The notes: generated by a model from the sequence alone, not told the origin. A stretch of DNA of 64,000 bases from Streptomyces albofaciens JCM 4342 (GCF_008634025.1 NZ_PDCM01000001.1:3070501-3134500), one strand, 5' to 3'. Positions 25,515 to 35,572 are shown, counted from the stretch's first letter. Made by a program: numbers and translations.

Positions 25515-27281
25515 GTGGCAGCCCACGACGACGACATCAACCGCGGCATCCGGCCGGGGCGGGGGTCTGACGACCCTGCCGGCCAGGTTGCCTATCTCGA
25601 GCAGGAGATCGCCGTCCTGCGACGCAAGCTCGCCGACTCTCCGCGTCACACGAGGATTCTCGAAGAGCGGATCGTCGAGCTGCAGACCAACCTGGCCGGC
25701 GTTTCGGCACAGAACGAGCGACTCGCCAACACACTGCGCGAGGCGCGCGACCAGATCGTCGCCCTCAAGGAGGAGGTCGACCGGCTGGCGCAGCCGCCGG
25801 CCGGCTTCGGCGTCTTCCTGCAGGCGAACGAGGACGGCACGGCCGACATCTTCACCGGAGGCCGAAAACTCCGGGTGAACGTCAGCCCGAGCGTCGACCT
25901 CGACGAGCTGCGGCGTGGCCAGGAGGTCATGCTGAACGAGGCGCTCAACGTGGTCGAGGCCATGGAGTACGAGAACGCCGGGGACATCGTCACCCTCAAG
26001 GAGATCCTGGAGGACGGCGAGCGCGCCCTGGTGATCGGGCACACCGACGAGGAGCGGGTGGTGAGGCTCGCCGAGCCGCTGCTGGACACCACCATCCGCC
26101 CCGGCGACGCCCTACTCCTGGAACCGCGCTCCGGCTACGTCTACGAGGTCATCCCCAAGAGCGAGGTCGAAGAGCTCGTCCTCGAAGAGGTTCCGGACAT
26201 CGACTACACGAAGATCGGCGGTCTGGGCGGCCAGATCGAACTGATCCGCGACGCGGTCGAGCTTCCGTACCTGTACCCGGACCTCTTCAAGGAGCACGAA
26301 CTGCGCCCGCCCAAGGGCGTGTTGCTCTACGGACCGCCCGGCTGCGGCAAGACGCTGATCGCCAAGGCGGTCGCCAACTCGCTCGCCAAGAAGGTCGCCG
26401 AGGTGACCGGCAAGCCGGCGGGGAAGAGCTTCTTCCTCAACATCAAGGGCCCCGAGCTGCTGAACAAGTACGTCGGCGAGACGGAGCGGCACATCCGTCT
26501 GGTCTTCCAGCGGGCCCGGGAGAAGGCGAGCGAGGGCACTCCCGTCATCGTCTTCTTCGACGAGATGGACTCCCTCTTCCGCACCCGCGGATCCGGGGTC
26601 AGCTCGGACGTGGAGAACACCATCGTCCCGCAGCTGCTCTCCGAGATCGACGGTGTGGAGGGCCTGGAGAACGTCATCGTCATCGGCGCCTCCAACCGCG
26701 AGGACATGATCGACCCGGCGATCCTGCGCCCCGGCCGGCTGGACGTGAAGATCAAGATCGAGCGTCCGGACGCCGAGGCCGCCAAGGACATCTTCTCGAA
26801 GTACCTCACCGAGCGGCTGCCGCTGCACGCCGACGACCTCAGCGAGCACGGCGGGGTCCGCTCGGCCGCGGTCAGCGCGATGATCCAGTCGGTTGTCGAG
26901 CAGATGTACGCGGAGTCCGAGGAGAACCGCTTCCTGGAGGTCACCTACGCCAATGGTGACAAGGAAGTTCTCTATTTCAAGGACTTCAACTCCGGTGCGA
27001 TGATCGAAAATATCGTCGGCCGCGCCAAGAAGATGGCCATCAAGGCATTCCTCGAACACAACCAGAAGGGTCTGCGCGTCTCCCACCTGCTCCAGGCGTG
27101 CGTGGACGAGTTCAAGGAGAACGAGGACCTGCCCAACACCACCAACCCGGACGACTGGGCCCGCATCTCCGGCAAGAAGGGCGAGCGGATCGTCTACATC
27201 CGCACCCTGGTCACCGGCAAGCAGGGCGCGGACACCGGTCGCTCCATCGACACGGTGGCGAATACCGGCCAATACCTGTAA
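25515..27281 (+). CDS. arc: Proteasome-associated AAA+ ATPase (ARC/Mpa)
   Basis: A 588-residue ring-forming unfoldase that recognises Pup-tagged proteins and threads them into the 20S proteasome. The order is an N-terminal coiled coil (about 20-75) that binds Pup, two OB-like domains (about 80-225), and an AAA+ module. Walker A is GPPGCGKT (about 273-280), Walker [11 protein letters not shown] (about 346-355). The last residues are GQYL, the Gln-Tyr-Leu tail that docks in the alpha-ring pockets. GGAGGTGAGG precedes the GTG. It opens the proteasome region, upstream of dop. A TTG 18 nt upstream is in frame but would fall on the ribosome site. Confidence 0.97.
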   Translation: MAAHDDDINRGIRPGRGSDDPAGQVAYLEQEIAVLRRKLADSPRHTRILEERIVELQTNLAGVSAQNERLANTLREARDQIVALKEEVDRLAQPPAGFGVFLQANEDGTADIFTGGRKLRVNVSPSVDLDELRRGQEVMLNEALNVVEAMEYENAGDIVTLKEILEDGERALVIGHTDEERVVRLAEPLLDTTIRPGDALLLEPRSGYVYEVIPKSEVEELVLEEVPDIDYTKIGGLGGQIELIRDAVELPYLYPDLFKEHELRPPKGVLLYGPPGCGKTLIAKAVANSLAKKVAEVTGKPAGKSFFLNIKGPELLNKYVGETERHIRLVFQRAREKASEGTPVIVFFDEMDSLFRTRGSGVSSDVENTIVPQLLSEIDGVEGLENVIVIGASNREDMIDPAILRPGRLDVKIKIERPDAEAAKDIFSKYLTERLPLHADDLSEHGGVRSAAVSAMIQSVVEQMYAESEENRFLEVTYANGDKEVLYFKDFNSGAMIENIVGRAKKMAIKAFLEHNQKGLRVSHLLQACVDEFKENEDLPNTTNPDDWARISGKKGERIVYIRTLVTGKQGADTGRSIDTVANTGQYL

Positions 27282-27290
27282 CACCGCCGA

Positions 27291-27328
27291 CCGGCTGCGG
27301 ATGTCCTGCACGGGGCGTCCGCAGCCGG
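27291..27328 (+). terminator. Terminator after arc
   Basis: CCGGCTGCGGA (27291-27301) pairs with TCCGCAGCCGG (27318-27328), an 11-bp stem beginning 9 nt after the arc stop. TAGGCT at 27438-27443 may then start a separate dop transcript. Confidence 0.65.
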
Positions 27329-27557
27329 ACGCATTTCCGGGGCCGTGGGGGTGATCCCCGGAAGGCGGCGACGGAGCAGGTGAAAACCGGACTGGAGCAA
27401 TGACTGTAATGATCTCCCCACCGCCGCAAAGGCGTTCTAGGCTCTTCGGTACCGCCGCGTCGCGCACTGCGGAAGCGGGGGCCGCACACGGACCGGAAGC
27501 GCAGCGGTACTTGAGCGCCGACCCCATCCGGGGGCGCCGCCGGGCAAGGAGGGCCGC

Positions 27558-29069
27558 ATGACCGTACGGCGAGTAATGGGAATCGAGACGGAGTACGGGA
27601 TCTCCGTCCCCGGCCACCCGAACGCCAATGCCATGCTCACCTCGTCCCAGGTCGTCAACGCCTACGCGGCGGCGATGCACCGGGCGCGACGCGCCCGCTG
27701 GGACTTCGAGGAGGAGAACCCGCTGCGGGACGCCCGAGGCTTCGACCTCGCCCGCGAGAACGCCGACGCCAGCCAGCTCACCGACGAGGACATCGGGCTG
27801 GCCAACGTGATCCTGACCAACGGGGCACGCCTGTACGTCGACCACGCGCATCCGGAGTACAGCTCGCCGGAGGTCACCAACCCGCGTGACGCGGTGCTCT
27901 GGGACAAGGCCGGCGAGCGCATCATGGCCGAGGCCGCCGAGCGCGCCGCCCAGGTGCCCGGCGCCCAGCCCATCCACCTGTACAAGAACAACACCGACAA
28001 CAAGGGCGCCTCCTACGGCACGCACGAGAACTACCTGATGAAGCGGGAGACGCCGTTCTCCGACATCGTGCGTCACCTGACGCCGTTCTTCGTCTCCCGG
28101 CAGGTCTTCGCCGGCGCCGGCCGCGTCGGCATCGGCCAGGACGGCCACGAGCACGGCTTCCAGATCAGCCAGCGCGCGGACTACTTCGAGGTCGAGGTCG
28201 GCCTGGAGACGACGCTCAAGCGCCCCATCATCAACACCCGCGACGAGCCGCACTCGGACGCGGAGAAGTACCGCCGGCTGCACGTGATCATCGGGGACGC
28301 GAACCTCTCCGAGATCTCCACGTACCTCAAGCTGGGCACCACCGCACTGGTCCTGTCCATGATCGAGGACGGCTTCATCGCCGCGGACCTCGCCGTCGAC
28401 CAGCCCGTACGCGCTCTCCACCAGGTCTCCCACGACCCGACGCTGCGGCATCTGATCACGCTGCGCAGCGGCCGTACGCTGACCGCCGTACAACTCCAGA
28501 TGGAGTACTTCGAGCTGGCGCGCAAGTACGTCGAGGACCGGCTCGGCGCGGACGCCGACGAGCAGACCAAGGACGTCCTGGCCCGCTGGGAGGACGTGCT
28601 GGGGCGCCTGGAGCACGATCCGATGAGCCTGTCCGGCGAGCTGGACTGGGTGGCCAAGCGGGAGCTGATGGAGGGCTACCGGCGCCGGGACGGCGTGGAG
28701 TGGGACGCGCCCCGGCTGCACCTCGTCGACCTCCAGTACGCCGACGTACGGCCCGACAAGGGCCTCTACAACCGGCTGGCGGCCCGCGGCAAGATGAAGC
28801 GGCTGCTGACCGACGCCGAGGTCGCGAGGGCGGCACAGGCGCCCCCGGAGGACACCCGGGCGTACTTCCGCGGCCGCTGCCTGGAGCAGTACGCGGACGA
28901 CGTGGCGGCGGCCTCCTGGGACTCGGTGATCTTCGATCTGCCGGGCCGTGACTCTCTGCAACGGGTACCGACGCTGGAACCGCTGCGCGGCACCCGCAAC
29001 CACGTCAAGGAGCTGCTCGACCGGTGCCGTACGGCCGAGGACCTGGTGCGGGTCCTTTCCGGAGGGTGA
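27558..29069 (+). CDS. dop: Pup deamidase/depupylase
   Basis: A 503-residue carboxylate-amine-ligase-fold enzyme that converts the C-terminal Gln of Pup to Glu and also removes Pup from substrates. The start [14 protein letters not shown] carries the magnesium-binding Glu residues. The Dop-specific loop region lies after residue 35 ([23 protein letters not shown]). Other conserved blocks are [17 protein letters not shown] and [21 protein letters not shown], shared with PafA. AAGGAGGG lies upstream of the ATG. It is paralogous to pafA in this window but about 50 residues longer. Because Pup here ends in Gln, Dop is required for conjugation. Confidence 0.96.
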   Translation: MTVRRVMGIETEYGISVPGHPNANAMLTSSQVVNAYAAAMHRARRARWDFEEENPLRDARGFDLARENADASQLTDEDIGLANVILTNGARLYVDHAHPEYSSPEVTNPRDAVLWDKAGERIMAEAAERAAQVPGAQPIHLYKNNTDNKGASYGTHENYLMKRETPFSDIVRHLTPFFVSRQVFAGAGRVGIGQDGHEHGFQISQRADYFEVEVGLETTLKRPIINTRDEPHSDAEKYRRLHVIIGDANLSEISTYLKLGTTALVLSMIEDGFIAADLAVDQPVRALHQVSHDPTLRHLITLRSGRTLTAVQLQMEYFELARKYVEDRLGADADEQTKDVLARWEDVLGRLEHDPMSLSGELDWVAKRELMEGYRRRDGVEWDAPRLHLVDLQYADVRPDKGLYNRLAARGKMKRLLTDAEVARAAQAPPEDTRAYFRGRCLEQYADDVAAASWDSVIFDLPGRDSLQRVPTLEPLRGTRNHVKELLDRCRTAEDLVRVLSGG

Positions 29070-29118
29070 CCGGGCGCCCGATCGGGCACCCGATCCAGGG
29101 GCTAAAGGCCGCCCTGGC

Positions 29119-29200
29119 GGGAATCATCGGGGTGACTCCGGACGTTGCACGAAGACGAGGAAGAACAGGGCCGATGTCAGACCTTGCTTGTAGGGTCTGA
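29119..29200 (+). promoter_or_regulatory. Candidate pup promoter region
   Basis: Two signals are seen. GGGAAT (29119-29124), 19 nt, then GTT (29144-29146) resembles the SigR thiol-stress promoter pattern. Further down, TCAGACC (29177-29183) and GGTCTGA (29194-29200) form a perfect 7-bp inverted repeat that overlaps a -10-like TAGGGT (29191-29196). Neither is proven. Confidence 0.4.
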
Positions 29201-29246
29201 TCTTGACAGTCACATCGAGCGGGGCGAACCGAGCGGGGTGAGGGAC

Positions 29247-29465
29247 ATGGCGACCAAGGACACCGGCGGCGGACAGCAGAAGGCGACGCGTTCGACCGAA
29301 GAGGTCGAGGAGCAGTCGCAGGACGCGCAGGCCGCGGACGATCTCAAGGAACGGCAGGAGAAGCTGTCGGACGACGTCGACTCCGTCCTGGACGAGATCG
29401 ACGACGTGCTGGAGGAGAACGCCGAGGACTTCGTGCGGAGCTTCGTGCAAAAGGGCGGACAGTAA
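29247..29465 (+). CDS. pup: Prokaryotic ubiquitin-like protein Pup
   Basis: A 72-residue, intrinsically disordered protein modifier. Its C-terminal half is rich in Asp and Glu and forms a helix on ARC binding (LDEIDDVLEENAEDFVRSFV). It ends KGGQ: the Gly-Gly-Gln form that needs deamidation by Dop before PafA can attach it to Lys of a target. The ATG at 29247 is the conserved MATKDTGGG start; the frame is open 34 codons upstream but without similarity. It follows dop by 177 nt and precedes the decayed endonuclease-like gene and prcB. Confidence 0.97.
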   Translation: MATKDTGGGQQKATRSTEEVEEQSQDAQAADDLKERQEKLSDDVDSVLDEIDDVLEENAEDFVRSFVQKGGQ

Positions 29466-29727
29466 GGGGCGTGTCGGTCTCCGCCGGCGGCGGGTACGGC
29501 ACCCGCGGGCGCGGTCGCGCATCGGCCGCGCACGCCCCGTACGAGAACCGTCCCGACGGGTTCCGACCCCGGCACCGGGAGCGTGTGGCCGCGCAGGCTG
29601 CCGTGCGCTCCCGGCGCCGTTCGAGCGCGCTCGGCGAGCGCGTGGGCACAGGCCGTGCCGGGCGCCTGCCCGCACGCGGGGAGCCGGGGCGAGGGGCGGC
29701 CGCAGCCGTCGTCCGGTCCGTTCCCGC

Positions 29728-29910
29728 GTGCATGTGGATCACGGCCCCAGGACAGGTAAGGTCCGGGACGTACTGTGCTTCAGCTGCAACGCAGCGCTGG
29801 GCCAATTCAAGGAGCGGCCGGACGTCTTGGCGCGGACGGCCGAATATCCGGAAGGAAACGTGTGGAAGCCAACACTCGTAGCACCGGGCGTCTACCAGCT
29901 GCCTTCCTGA
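29728..29910 (+). pseudogene. Decayed endonuclease VII-like gene between pup and prcB
   Basis: This 60-codon frame reads [20 protein letters not shown] and continues [14 protein letters not shown] to the end [14 protein letters not shown]. That is the C-terminal half of an endonuclease VII-type zinc HNH protein. The expected N-terminal zinc-ribbon and the CxxC just before HVDH are missing in all three frames upstream; the frame is open back to 29242 but contains no ATG, GTG or TTG and codes only Arg-rich junk. The active-site HVDHDH of the family is HVDHGP here. It overlaps the prcB start by 49 nt. As I recall, Streptomyces genomes often have an intact small gene at this place, so I call this a 5'-truncated remnant. 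A residual expressed peptide cannot be excluded. Confidence 0.6.
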
Positions 29911-30707
29911 CGCCCGGGTCCTCGTCGTTCATGGACTTCCTCGGGGAGCACTCGCCGGAGCTGCTGCCGGGCCGTCGGCAGCCGCTGCCCGTGCAGGGCG
30001 CCGTCGAGGCGCCGCACGGCACGACGATCGTGGCGGCGTCCTTCCCCGGCGGCGTGGTGCTCGCCGGTGACCGCCGCGCGACGATGGGCAACGTCATCGC
30101 GCAGCGCGACATCGAGAAGGTCTTCCCGGCCGACGAGTACTCGGCCGTCGGCATCGCCGGTACGGCCGGCCTCGCCGTCGAGATGGTCAAGCTCTTCCAG
30201 TTGGAGCTGGAGCACTTCGAGAAGGTCGAGGGCGCCCAACTCTCCCTGGAGGGCAAGGCGAACCGCCTGTCGACGATGATCCGCAGCAATCTCGGGATGG
30301 CCATGCAGGGCCTGGCCGTGGTGCCGCTGTTCGCCGGCTGGGACGTGGACCGTGCGAAGGGACGCATCTTCTCGTACGACGTGACCGGCGGGCGCTCGGA
30401 GGAGCACGGCTTCGCGGCGACGGGCTCCGGCTCGCTCTTCGCGCGCGGCGCCCTGAAGAAGCTCTACCGCGACGACCTCACGGAGAACCAGGCCGCCACG
30501 GCCGTCGTGCAGGCGCTGTACGACGCCGCCGACGACGACTCGGCGACCGGCGGCCCCGACCTGGCGCGCCGGATCTACCCGATCGTCACGGTCATCACCG
30601 AAGAGGGCTTCAAGCGGTTCACCGAGGCCGAGGTGTCGGAGATCGCCCGCACCATCCACGAGCGGCGGCTGGAACAGCCCGACGGCCCGCGCGCCGCGCT
30701 GCTCTGA
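29862..30707 (+). CDS. prcB: 20S proteasome beta subunit
   Basis: A 281-residue catalytic proteasome subunit. A 53-residue propeptide ends in EAPHG, and self-cleavage exposes the nucleophile Thr54 in [19 protein letters not shown]. The catalytic Asp and Lys expected after the Thr are visible in AGDRR and the following strands (Asp in GDRRATMG). Beta subunits form the two inner heptameric rings. The GTG at 29862 is supported by GGAAGGAAA just upstream and by the conserved propeptide; it lies inside the end of the endonuclease-like remnant. The gene is followed 60 nt later by prcA. Confidence 0.97.
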   Translation: MEANTRSTGRLPAAFLTPGSSSFMDFLGEHSPELLPGRRQPLPVQGAVEAPHGTTIVAASFPGGVVLAGDRRATMGNVIAQRDIEKVFPADEYSAVGIAGTAGLAVEMVKLFQLELEHFEKVEGAQLSLEGKANRLSTMIRSNLGMAMQGLAVVPLFAGWDVDRAKGRIFSYDVTGGRSEEHGFAATGSGSLFARGALKKLYRDDLTENQAATAVVQALYDAADDDSATGGPDLARRIYPIVTVITEEGFKRFTEAEVSEIARTIHERRLEQPDGPRAALL

Positions 30708-30767
30708 GGACGGTCCGCCATGCATGCGCCACAGAGAGAGTCATTGACAGAAAGGGACGGATAGCCG

Positions 30768-31562
30768 GTGTCGACGCCGTTCTATGTCTCACCCCAGCAG
30801 GCCATGGCCGACCGCGCCGAGTACGCCCGCAAGGGCATCGCGCGCGGCCGCAGCGTCGTGGTGCTGCAGTATGCCGACGGCGTGGTCTTCGTCGCCGAGA
30901 ACCCGTCCCGCGCCCTGCACAAGGTCAGCGAGATCTACGACCGGATCGCCTTCGCGGCGGTCGGCAAGTACAACGAGTTCGAGAACCTGCGCATCGGCGG
31001 CGTGCGCTACGCCGACCTGCGCGGCTATACCTACGACCGGGCGGACGTGACCGCCCGCGGCCTCGCCAATGTCTACGCCCAGACCCTCGGTACGATCTTC
31101 TCCAGCGCCGCCGAGAAGCCGTACGAGGTCGAGCTGATCGTCGCGGAGGTGGGCAACGCCCCCGAGGACGACCAGATCTACCGCCTGCCGCACGACGGAT
31201 CGATCGTGGACGAGCACGGTTCGGTCGCGGTCGGCGGCAACGCCGATCAGATCAGCAGCTACCTCGATCAGCGGCACCGCGACGGCATGACGCTCGGCGA
31301 GGCGCTCAAGCTGGCCGTCGAGTCGCTCTCGCGCGACAACAACGGCGGTGAACGCACTCTGACCGCCGAGCAGTTGGAGGTCGCCACCCTCGACCGTACG
31401 CGCCCGCAGCAGCGCAAGTTCAAGCGCATCCTGGGCCGTCAGCTGTCCCGGCTGCTGGAGGAGAACGGCGCCGCGGCGTCCGCAGAGGGCTCCGAGGCGG
31501 CCGCGGACGAGTCGTCGGGCTCCGCGGATTCCGAGGGCACGTCCGGTTCCGAGAGCTCGTAA
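30768..31562 (+). CDS. prcA: 20S proteasome alpha subunit
   Basis: A 264-residue alpha subunit of the outer proteasome rings, which form the gate and the docking pockets for the ARC tail. The N-terminus [20 protein letters not shown] is the gating segment. The core is typical: [21 protein letters not shown] and the [19 protein letters not shown] helix. The last 40 residues are a disordered Ser/Glu/Gly-rich tail, common in actinomycete homologues. GTG start with AAAGGGACGG upstream. A terminator follows 23 nt after the stop, so the dop-pup-prcBA unit ends here. Confidence 0.97.
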   Translation: MSTPFYVSPQQAMADRAEYARKGIARGRSVVVLQYADGVVFVAENPSRALHKVSEIYDRIAFAAVGKYNEFENLRIGGVRYADLRGYTYDRADVTARGLANVYAQTLGTIFSSAAEKPYEVELIVAEVGNAPEDDQIYRLPHDGSIVDEHGSVAVGGNADQISSYLDQRHRDGMTLGEALKLAVESLSRDNNGGERTLTAEQLEVATLDRTRPQQRKFKRILGRQLSRLLEENGAAASAEGSEAAADESSGSADSEGTSGSESS

Positions 31563-31584
31563 CCGGGCGCACACGGGCACTTAC

Positions 31585-31617
31585 GCGCCCCGGCGGGTGG
31601 ACAACCTGCCGGGGCGC
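31585..31617 (+). terminator. Terminator after prcA
   Basis: GCGCCCCGGC (31585-31594) pairs with GCCGGGGCGC (31608-31617) in a 10-bp perfect stem. Confidence 0.8.
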
Positions 31618-31640
31618 GCCGCGTTGTGCGGGCGGCGTTG

Positions 31641-31747
31641 TACGGACCGAAGCCGTACGGGCCGAGGCCGCACGGGCCAAAGTCGCACGGGCCGAGGCCG
31701 CAGCCGGTCGAAGCCGTACGGATCGAGGCCGCGGCGGACCGAAGCCG
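31641..31747. repeat. 15-bp minisatellite between prcA and lacI
   Basis: About seven units of consensus YACGGRCCGARGCCG follow each other with a period of 15 (two units have 16). They fill most of the gap between the prcA terminator and the stop of the LacI-type gene. Open frames here show five-residue repeats but no start signals, so it is treated as non-coding. Confidence 0.75.
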
Positions 31748-31758
31748 TGCCGTGCCCC

Positions 31759-32805
31759 CTACGGCACCGGCCCCGTGGACCCCCGTACGACCAGTTCCAC
31801 CGGCAGGCTGACCGGCGTGGGCGGACGGCCCTCCAGCGCGGCCATCAGGGCGTGCATGCCGGCGGCCCCCACCTCCTCGGCGGGCAGCCGGACGGTGGTC
31901 AGCTCCGGTTCCACGGCCCTGGACAGGGCCAGGTCGTCGAGGCCGGTGACGGAGAGGTCCTCGGGCACCCGCAGGCCCAGCCGGCGCGCGGCCTTGCACG
32001 CCCCGGCCGCCACCAGGTCGTCGTCGCACAGCAGGGCGGTCGGGCGCGGGCCCGGCCCGGTCAGGGCGGCGTGGGCGGCGCGCAGACCGCCGTCGACACT
32101 GAGCGCGGCGGGTTCCGTACGCACCTCCGCGTCCGGTACGCCCCGCAGCGCCTCGGCGAGCGTCGCGGACCGCACGTGGAAGGTCCAGGAGTCGACGGCG
32201 GCGGCGAGGTGGGTGATGCGGCGGTGGCCGAGCCCGAGCAGATGGGCCGCCAGGCGCCGGACGCCGTCGGCGATGTCGAGGTTGACGGTCGCGGTGGCGC
32301 CGGGGTCGTCCGGGTCGCTGTCGAGCATCACCAGCGGCAGTTCCTCGCCGCGCAGGGCGGCCAGCGCGTCGGTGGCCATGGCGGCGGCGATCACGCCGTC
32401 CAGTGCGGAGCGCGCCGAGGCGAAGGGGTCGCGCGCCGGGCCGATGCCCTCGGGGGAGGGGTAGAGGACGACGCCGAAGTCGTGGTCGGCGGCGACGCGG
32501 GCCGCCCCGGTGTAGACGCGGGCGAAGTACTCCGTGGTCAGGGCGGGCACCACGAGCAGCGCGGTGCGGGTGCGGCCCATCCGGAGGCTGCGCGCCGCGA
32601 GGTTGGGGCGGTAGCCCAGGTCGCGCGCGGCGGCCCGGACGGACTCGGCCTTGTGCGGCGAGACCCGGCCGCGCCACTTGTCGCCGAGGACGAGCGAGAC
32701 GGCGGCCTGCGAGACCCCGGCGGCGCGGGCGACGTCCCGGCTGGTGACGCGGGACCCGGCGGCGGTGCCGGGGCGGGCGGATGTCGGCTGCTCGTGGGCG
32801 GTCAC
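31759..32805 (-). CDS. LacI-family transcriptional regulator
   Basis: A 348-residue repressor of the LacI/GalR family. The DNA-binding domain (about 20-75) begins VTSRDVARAAGVSQAAVSLVL and has the hinge-helix segment NLAARSLRMG. The ligand-binding domain resembles sugar-binding proteins (DGVIAAAMATD, LVMLDSD, ALLCDDDLVAAGA). The GTG at 32805 follows GGAG by about 11 nt; the longer frame to 33048 overlaps the divergent transporter and is not used. The gene is divergent from an MFS gene, and two related operator-like sites lie between them. It most likely represses itself and the transporter. Effector unknown. Confidence 0.88.
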   Translation of the reverse strand: MTAHEQPTSARPGTAAGSRVTSRDVARAAGVSQAAVSLVLGDKWRGRVSPHKAESVRAAARDLGYRPNLAARSLRMGRTRTALLVVPALTTEYFARVYTGAARVAADHDFGVVLYPSPEGIGPARDPFASARSALDGVIAAAMATDALAALRGEELPLVMLDSDPDDPGATATVNLDIADGVRRLAAHLLGLGHRRITHLAAAVDSWTFHVRSATLAEALRGVPDAEVRTEPAALSVDGGLRAAHAALTGPGPRPTALLCDDDLVAAGACKAARRLGLRVPEDLSVTGLDDLALSRAVEPELTTVRLPAEEVGAAGMHALMAALEGRPPTPVSLPVELVVRGSTGPVP

Positions 32806-32863
32806 CGGGGTCAGGACTCCTCGTATCGGGCTTCGCGGTATGGACCCGCGAGCTGCGGACATG

Positions 32864-32893
32864 ATACGTATGACGCCGCACGTTATACGTAAC
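32864..32893. promoter_or_regulatory. Two LacI-type operator candidates between lacI and MFS genes
   Basis: ATACGTAT (32864-32871) is a perfect palindrome and GTTATACGTAAC (32882-32893) has GTTA/TAAC arms. Both contain ATACGTA, 21 bp apart, i.e. on the same face of the helix. They lie in the divergent promoter region. Confidence 0.65.
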
Positions 32894-32932
32894 ACTACTT
32901 CCCGGCGCTGCGCCGGACGGAAAGGAGCGGGC

Positions 32933-34201
32933 ATGAGCGCTGGATACGCGCAGCTGCTCCGCACGCGACATGCGGCCCGGCTGCTGGCCGGGACGCTGGT
33001 CGGCAGGCTGCCGAACGCGACCGGGCCGCTGGCCGTGGTGCTCTTCACCCGCGCCGAGGGCGGCGGCTACGTCCTGGCGGGCGTGCTGTCCGCCGTGTAC
33101 GGGGTGAGCAACGCGATCGGGCAGCCGCTGCTGGGCCGGGCGGTGGACATGTACGGACAGCCGCGCGTGATGCTGCCCGCGGCGGTGGTGTCCGCCCTGG
33201 GCATGGGGCTGCCGGCGGTCATCGGCCTGGAGCCGCTGCCCCTGGTGTACGCGGCCATGGTGATCGCCGGGTTCTTCACGCCGCCGCTGGAGGGCGGGCT
33301 GCGCGCGCTGTGGCCGTCGGTGCTCAAGCGTGAGGACCGGGTGCACGCCGCCTACGCGCTGGACGCGGTGGCGCAGGAAGTGCTGTTCGCGGTCGGACCG
33401 TTGCTGGTGACGACGTGCGTGGCCCTGTGGTCGGAGCGCTGGGCGCTGCTGGTCATCAACGCGATCGGGGTGCTCGGCGCGCTCTCCGTGGTGGTGTCCC
33501 CGCCCTCGCGCCGGTGGCGCAGCGCGCCGCGCGAGGCGCACTGGCTGGGTGCCCTGCGCTCCTCCGGGATGCTGGTGCTGATCGCCTCGTTCTTCTTCGT
33601 CGGGCTGGCGCTGGGGTCGATCGCGGTGGCGGCGGTGGCGTACGCCGACGCGCACGGCGGCGGGATGGTCTCCAGCTACCTGCTGTCCGCGCTCGGTGTC
33701 GGCGCCCTCCTGGGCGGCGTGGTCTACGGCGCCCGGCAGTGGCCCGGCCACCCGGAGAACCGGCTGCGGGTGCTGGCGGCCCTGCTGGCGCTCGGGTACG
33801 TGCCGCTGGCCCTGACGCCGGGCGTGCTCGGGATGACGCTGCTGACGGGCGTGGCCGGGGTCTTCCTGGCGCCCGCGCTGGCGTGCGCGTTCGTGGTGGT
33901 GGACCGGCACGCGCCGCGGGGGACGGTCACCGAGGCGTTCTCCTGGCTGGTGACGACGTTCGGGGTCGGTTCCGCGGTGGGGATGACGGTGGTCGGCCCG
34001 GCGGTGGAGCGGGGCGGCCCGGCCGCGGGGTTCGCCGTGGCGGGCGCGGGCGGGGTGGCCGCGCTGCTCGTACTCGTGTCGACAAAGCGCTTTCTTGCCC
34101 CCGTCCGTGACGCCGCTGTGCGCGCGGCCGCGCAGGTCACGGCGGAAACTGATCGAAACGAGGCCGTCCAACCCGGTTTCAGAGCAGGCCATCAGGCGTA
34201 A
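32933..34201 (+). CDS. MFS transporter beside the LacI regulator
   Basis: A 422-residue, 12-helix major facilitator protein. It resembles the sugar-efflux and drug-efflux branch: first helices RLPNATGPLAVVLF and GVSNAIGQPLLGRAVDMYG (the motif A loop), and a second repeat starting near residue 205. AAAGGAG lies 7 nt before the ATG. It is divergent from the LacI-type gene, and its stop overlaps the -10-like element of pafA. The pair interrupts the proteasome genes between prcA and pafA but its GC content and codon use look like the neighbours. Substrate unknown. Confidence 0.85.
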   Translation: MSAGYAQLLRTRHAARLLAGTLVGRLPNATGPLAVVLFTRAEGGGYVLAGVLSAVYGVSNAIGQPLLGRAVDMYGQPRVMLPAAVVSALGMGLPAVIGLEPLPLVYAAMVIAGFFTPPLEGGLRALWPSVLKREDRVHAAYALDAVAQEVLFAVGPLLVTTCVALWSERWALLVINAIGVLGALSVVVSPPSRRWRSAPREAHWLGALRSSGMLVLIASFFFVGLALGSIAVAAVAYADAHGGGMVSSYLLSALGVGALLGGVVYGARQWPGHPENRLRVLAALLALGYVPLALTPGVLGMTLLTGVAGVFLAPALACAFVVVDRHAPRGTVTEAFSWLVTTFGVGSAVGMTVVGPAVERGGPAAGFAVAGAGGVAALLVLVSTKRFLAPVRDAAVRAAAQVTAETDRNEAVQPGFRAGHQA

Positions 34202-34210
34202 TGTTCAGTC
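34199..34210 (+). promoter_or_regulatory. Possible leaderless promoter of pafA
   Basis: TAATGT (34199-34204) lies 6 nt before the ATG, and there is no ribosome site. It overlaps the stop codon of the upstream MFS gene. Confidence 0.45.
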
Positions 34211-35572
34211 ATGGACCGCCGCATTTTCGGGCTGGAGAACGAGTACGGCGTCACGTGCACGTTCAGGGGACAGCGCCGACTGTCTCCTGACGAAGTGGCG
34301 CGGTACCTCTTCCGCCGTGTCGTGTCATGGGGCCGCAGCAGCAATGTCTTCCTGCGGAACGGCGCCCGCCTGTACCTGGACGTGGGTTCGCACCCGGAAT
34401 ACGCAACCCCCGAGTGCGACAACGTGACCGAGCTGGTCACCCACGACAAGGCCGGTGAGCGCATTCTCGAAGGTCTGCTGGTCGACGCCGAGCGTCGCCT
34501 GCACGAGGAAGGAATCGCGGGCGACGTCTATCTCTTCAAGAACAACACCGATTCCGCCGGAAACTCCTATGGTTGCCACGAAAACTATCTCGTGGCCCGG
34601 CACGGGGAGTTCTCCCGGCTCGCGGACATTCTCATCCCGTTCCTGGTCACGCGTCAGCTGCTGTGCGGCGCGGGCAAGGTCCTGCAGACCCCCCGCGGGG
34701 CCGTCTACTGCGTGAGCCAGCGCGCCGAGCACATCTGGGAGGGCGTCTCCTCGGCGACCACCCGCTCCCGTCCGATCATCAACACCCGCGACGAGCCGCA
34801 CGCCGACGCCGAGCGCTACCGCCGGCTGCACGTCATCGTCGGCGACTCCAACATGTCGGAGACGACCATGCTGTTGAAGGTCGGCGCCACCGACCTCGTA
34901 CTGCGCATGATCGAGGCCGGCACGGTCATGCGCGACCTGACCCTGGAGAACCCGATCCGCGCCATCCGGGAGGTCAGCCACGACATAACCGGTCAGCGCA
35001 AGGTGCGGCTGGCCAGCGGGCGGGAGGCCTCCGCGCTGGAGGTCCAGCAGGAGTACTACGAAAAGGCGGTGGACTTCTGCGAGCGGCGCGGTATCCGCAC
35101 GGGCATGGTCGAGCGGGTTCTGGAATTGTGGGGCCGTACGCTCGAAGCCGTACGGGAACAGGACCTCGACCGGATCGACACCGAGATCGACTGGGTGATG
35201 AAGTACAAGCTCATCGAGCGCTACCGCTCGAAGAACAACATCACCATGTCGCACCCGCGGGTCGCGCAGATAGATCTCGCGTATCACGACATCCACCGCC
35301 GACGGGGTCTGTACTACCTCCTGGAGCGCAAAGGACAAGCCGCCCGCATCTGCAACGACTTGAAGATCTTCGAAGGCAAGTCGGTGCCGCCGCAGACCAC
35401 CCGGGCCCGGCTGCGCGGCGACTTCATCCGCCGCGCCCAGGAACAGCGCCGTGATTTCACGGTCGACTGGGTGCATCTGAAGCTCAATGACCAGGCGCAG
35501 CGCACCGTGCTGTGCAAGGACCCGTTCCGGTCCGTGGACGACCGGGTGGAGAAGCTGATCGCCGGTATGTGA
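34211..35572 (+). CDS. pafA: Pup-protein ligase
   Basis: A 453-residue ATP-dependent ligase that joins the C-terminal Glu of deamidated Pup to Lys of target proteins. The glutamine-synthetase-like fold starts [13 protein letters not shown], with the metal-binding Glu9 and Glu11. Conserved blocks follow: [38 protein letters not shown] and, at the C-terminus, [12 protein letters not shown]. The Dop-specific loop is absent, which separates it from dop in this window. The ATG is the first codon after a leaderless-type promoter. It stands upstream of two FKBP genes and pafBC. Confidence 0.97.
   Translation: MDRRIFGLENEYGVTCTFRGQRRLSPDEVARYLFRRVVSWGRSSNVFLRNGARLYLDVGSHPEYATPECDNVTELVTHDKAGERILEGLLVDAERRLHEEGIAGDVYLFKNNTDSAGNSYGCHENYLVARHGEFSRLADILIPFLVTRQLLCGAGKVLQTPRGAVYCVSQRAEHIWEGVSSATTRSRPIINTRDEPHADAERYRRLHVIVGDSNMSETTMLLKVGATDLVLRMIEAGTVMRDLTLENPIRAIREVSHDITGQRKVRLASGREASALEVQQEYYEKAVDFCERRGIRTGMVERVLELWGRTLEAVREQDLDRIDTEIDWVMKYKLIERYRSKNNITMSHPRVAQIDLAYHDIHRRRGLYYLLERKGQAARICNDLKIFEGKSVPPQTTRARLRGDFIRRAQEQRRDFTVDWVHLKLNDQAQRTVLCKDPFRSVDDRVEKLIAGM

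Noticed and set aside
29471..29881. 136-residue frame between pup and prcB as a real gene
   Set aside because: Arg-rich sequence without similarity or a ribosome site. The remnant of the endonuclease-like gene is in another frame.
31439..34192. 917-residue minus-strand frame across prcA, lacI and the MFS gene
   Set aside because: It covers several well-supported genes in other frames, and its residues show only compositional bias.
32933..34201. lacI/MFS pair as a recent horizontal insertion in the proteasome region
   Set aside because: Base composition and codon use look like the surroundings, there are no flanking repeats or integrase, and as I recall the pair occurs at this place in other Streptomyces.
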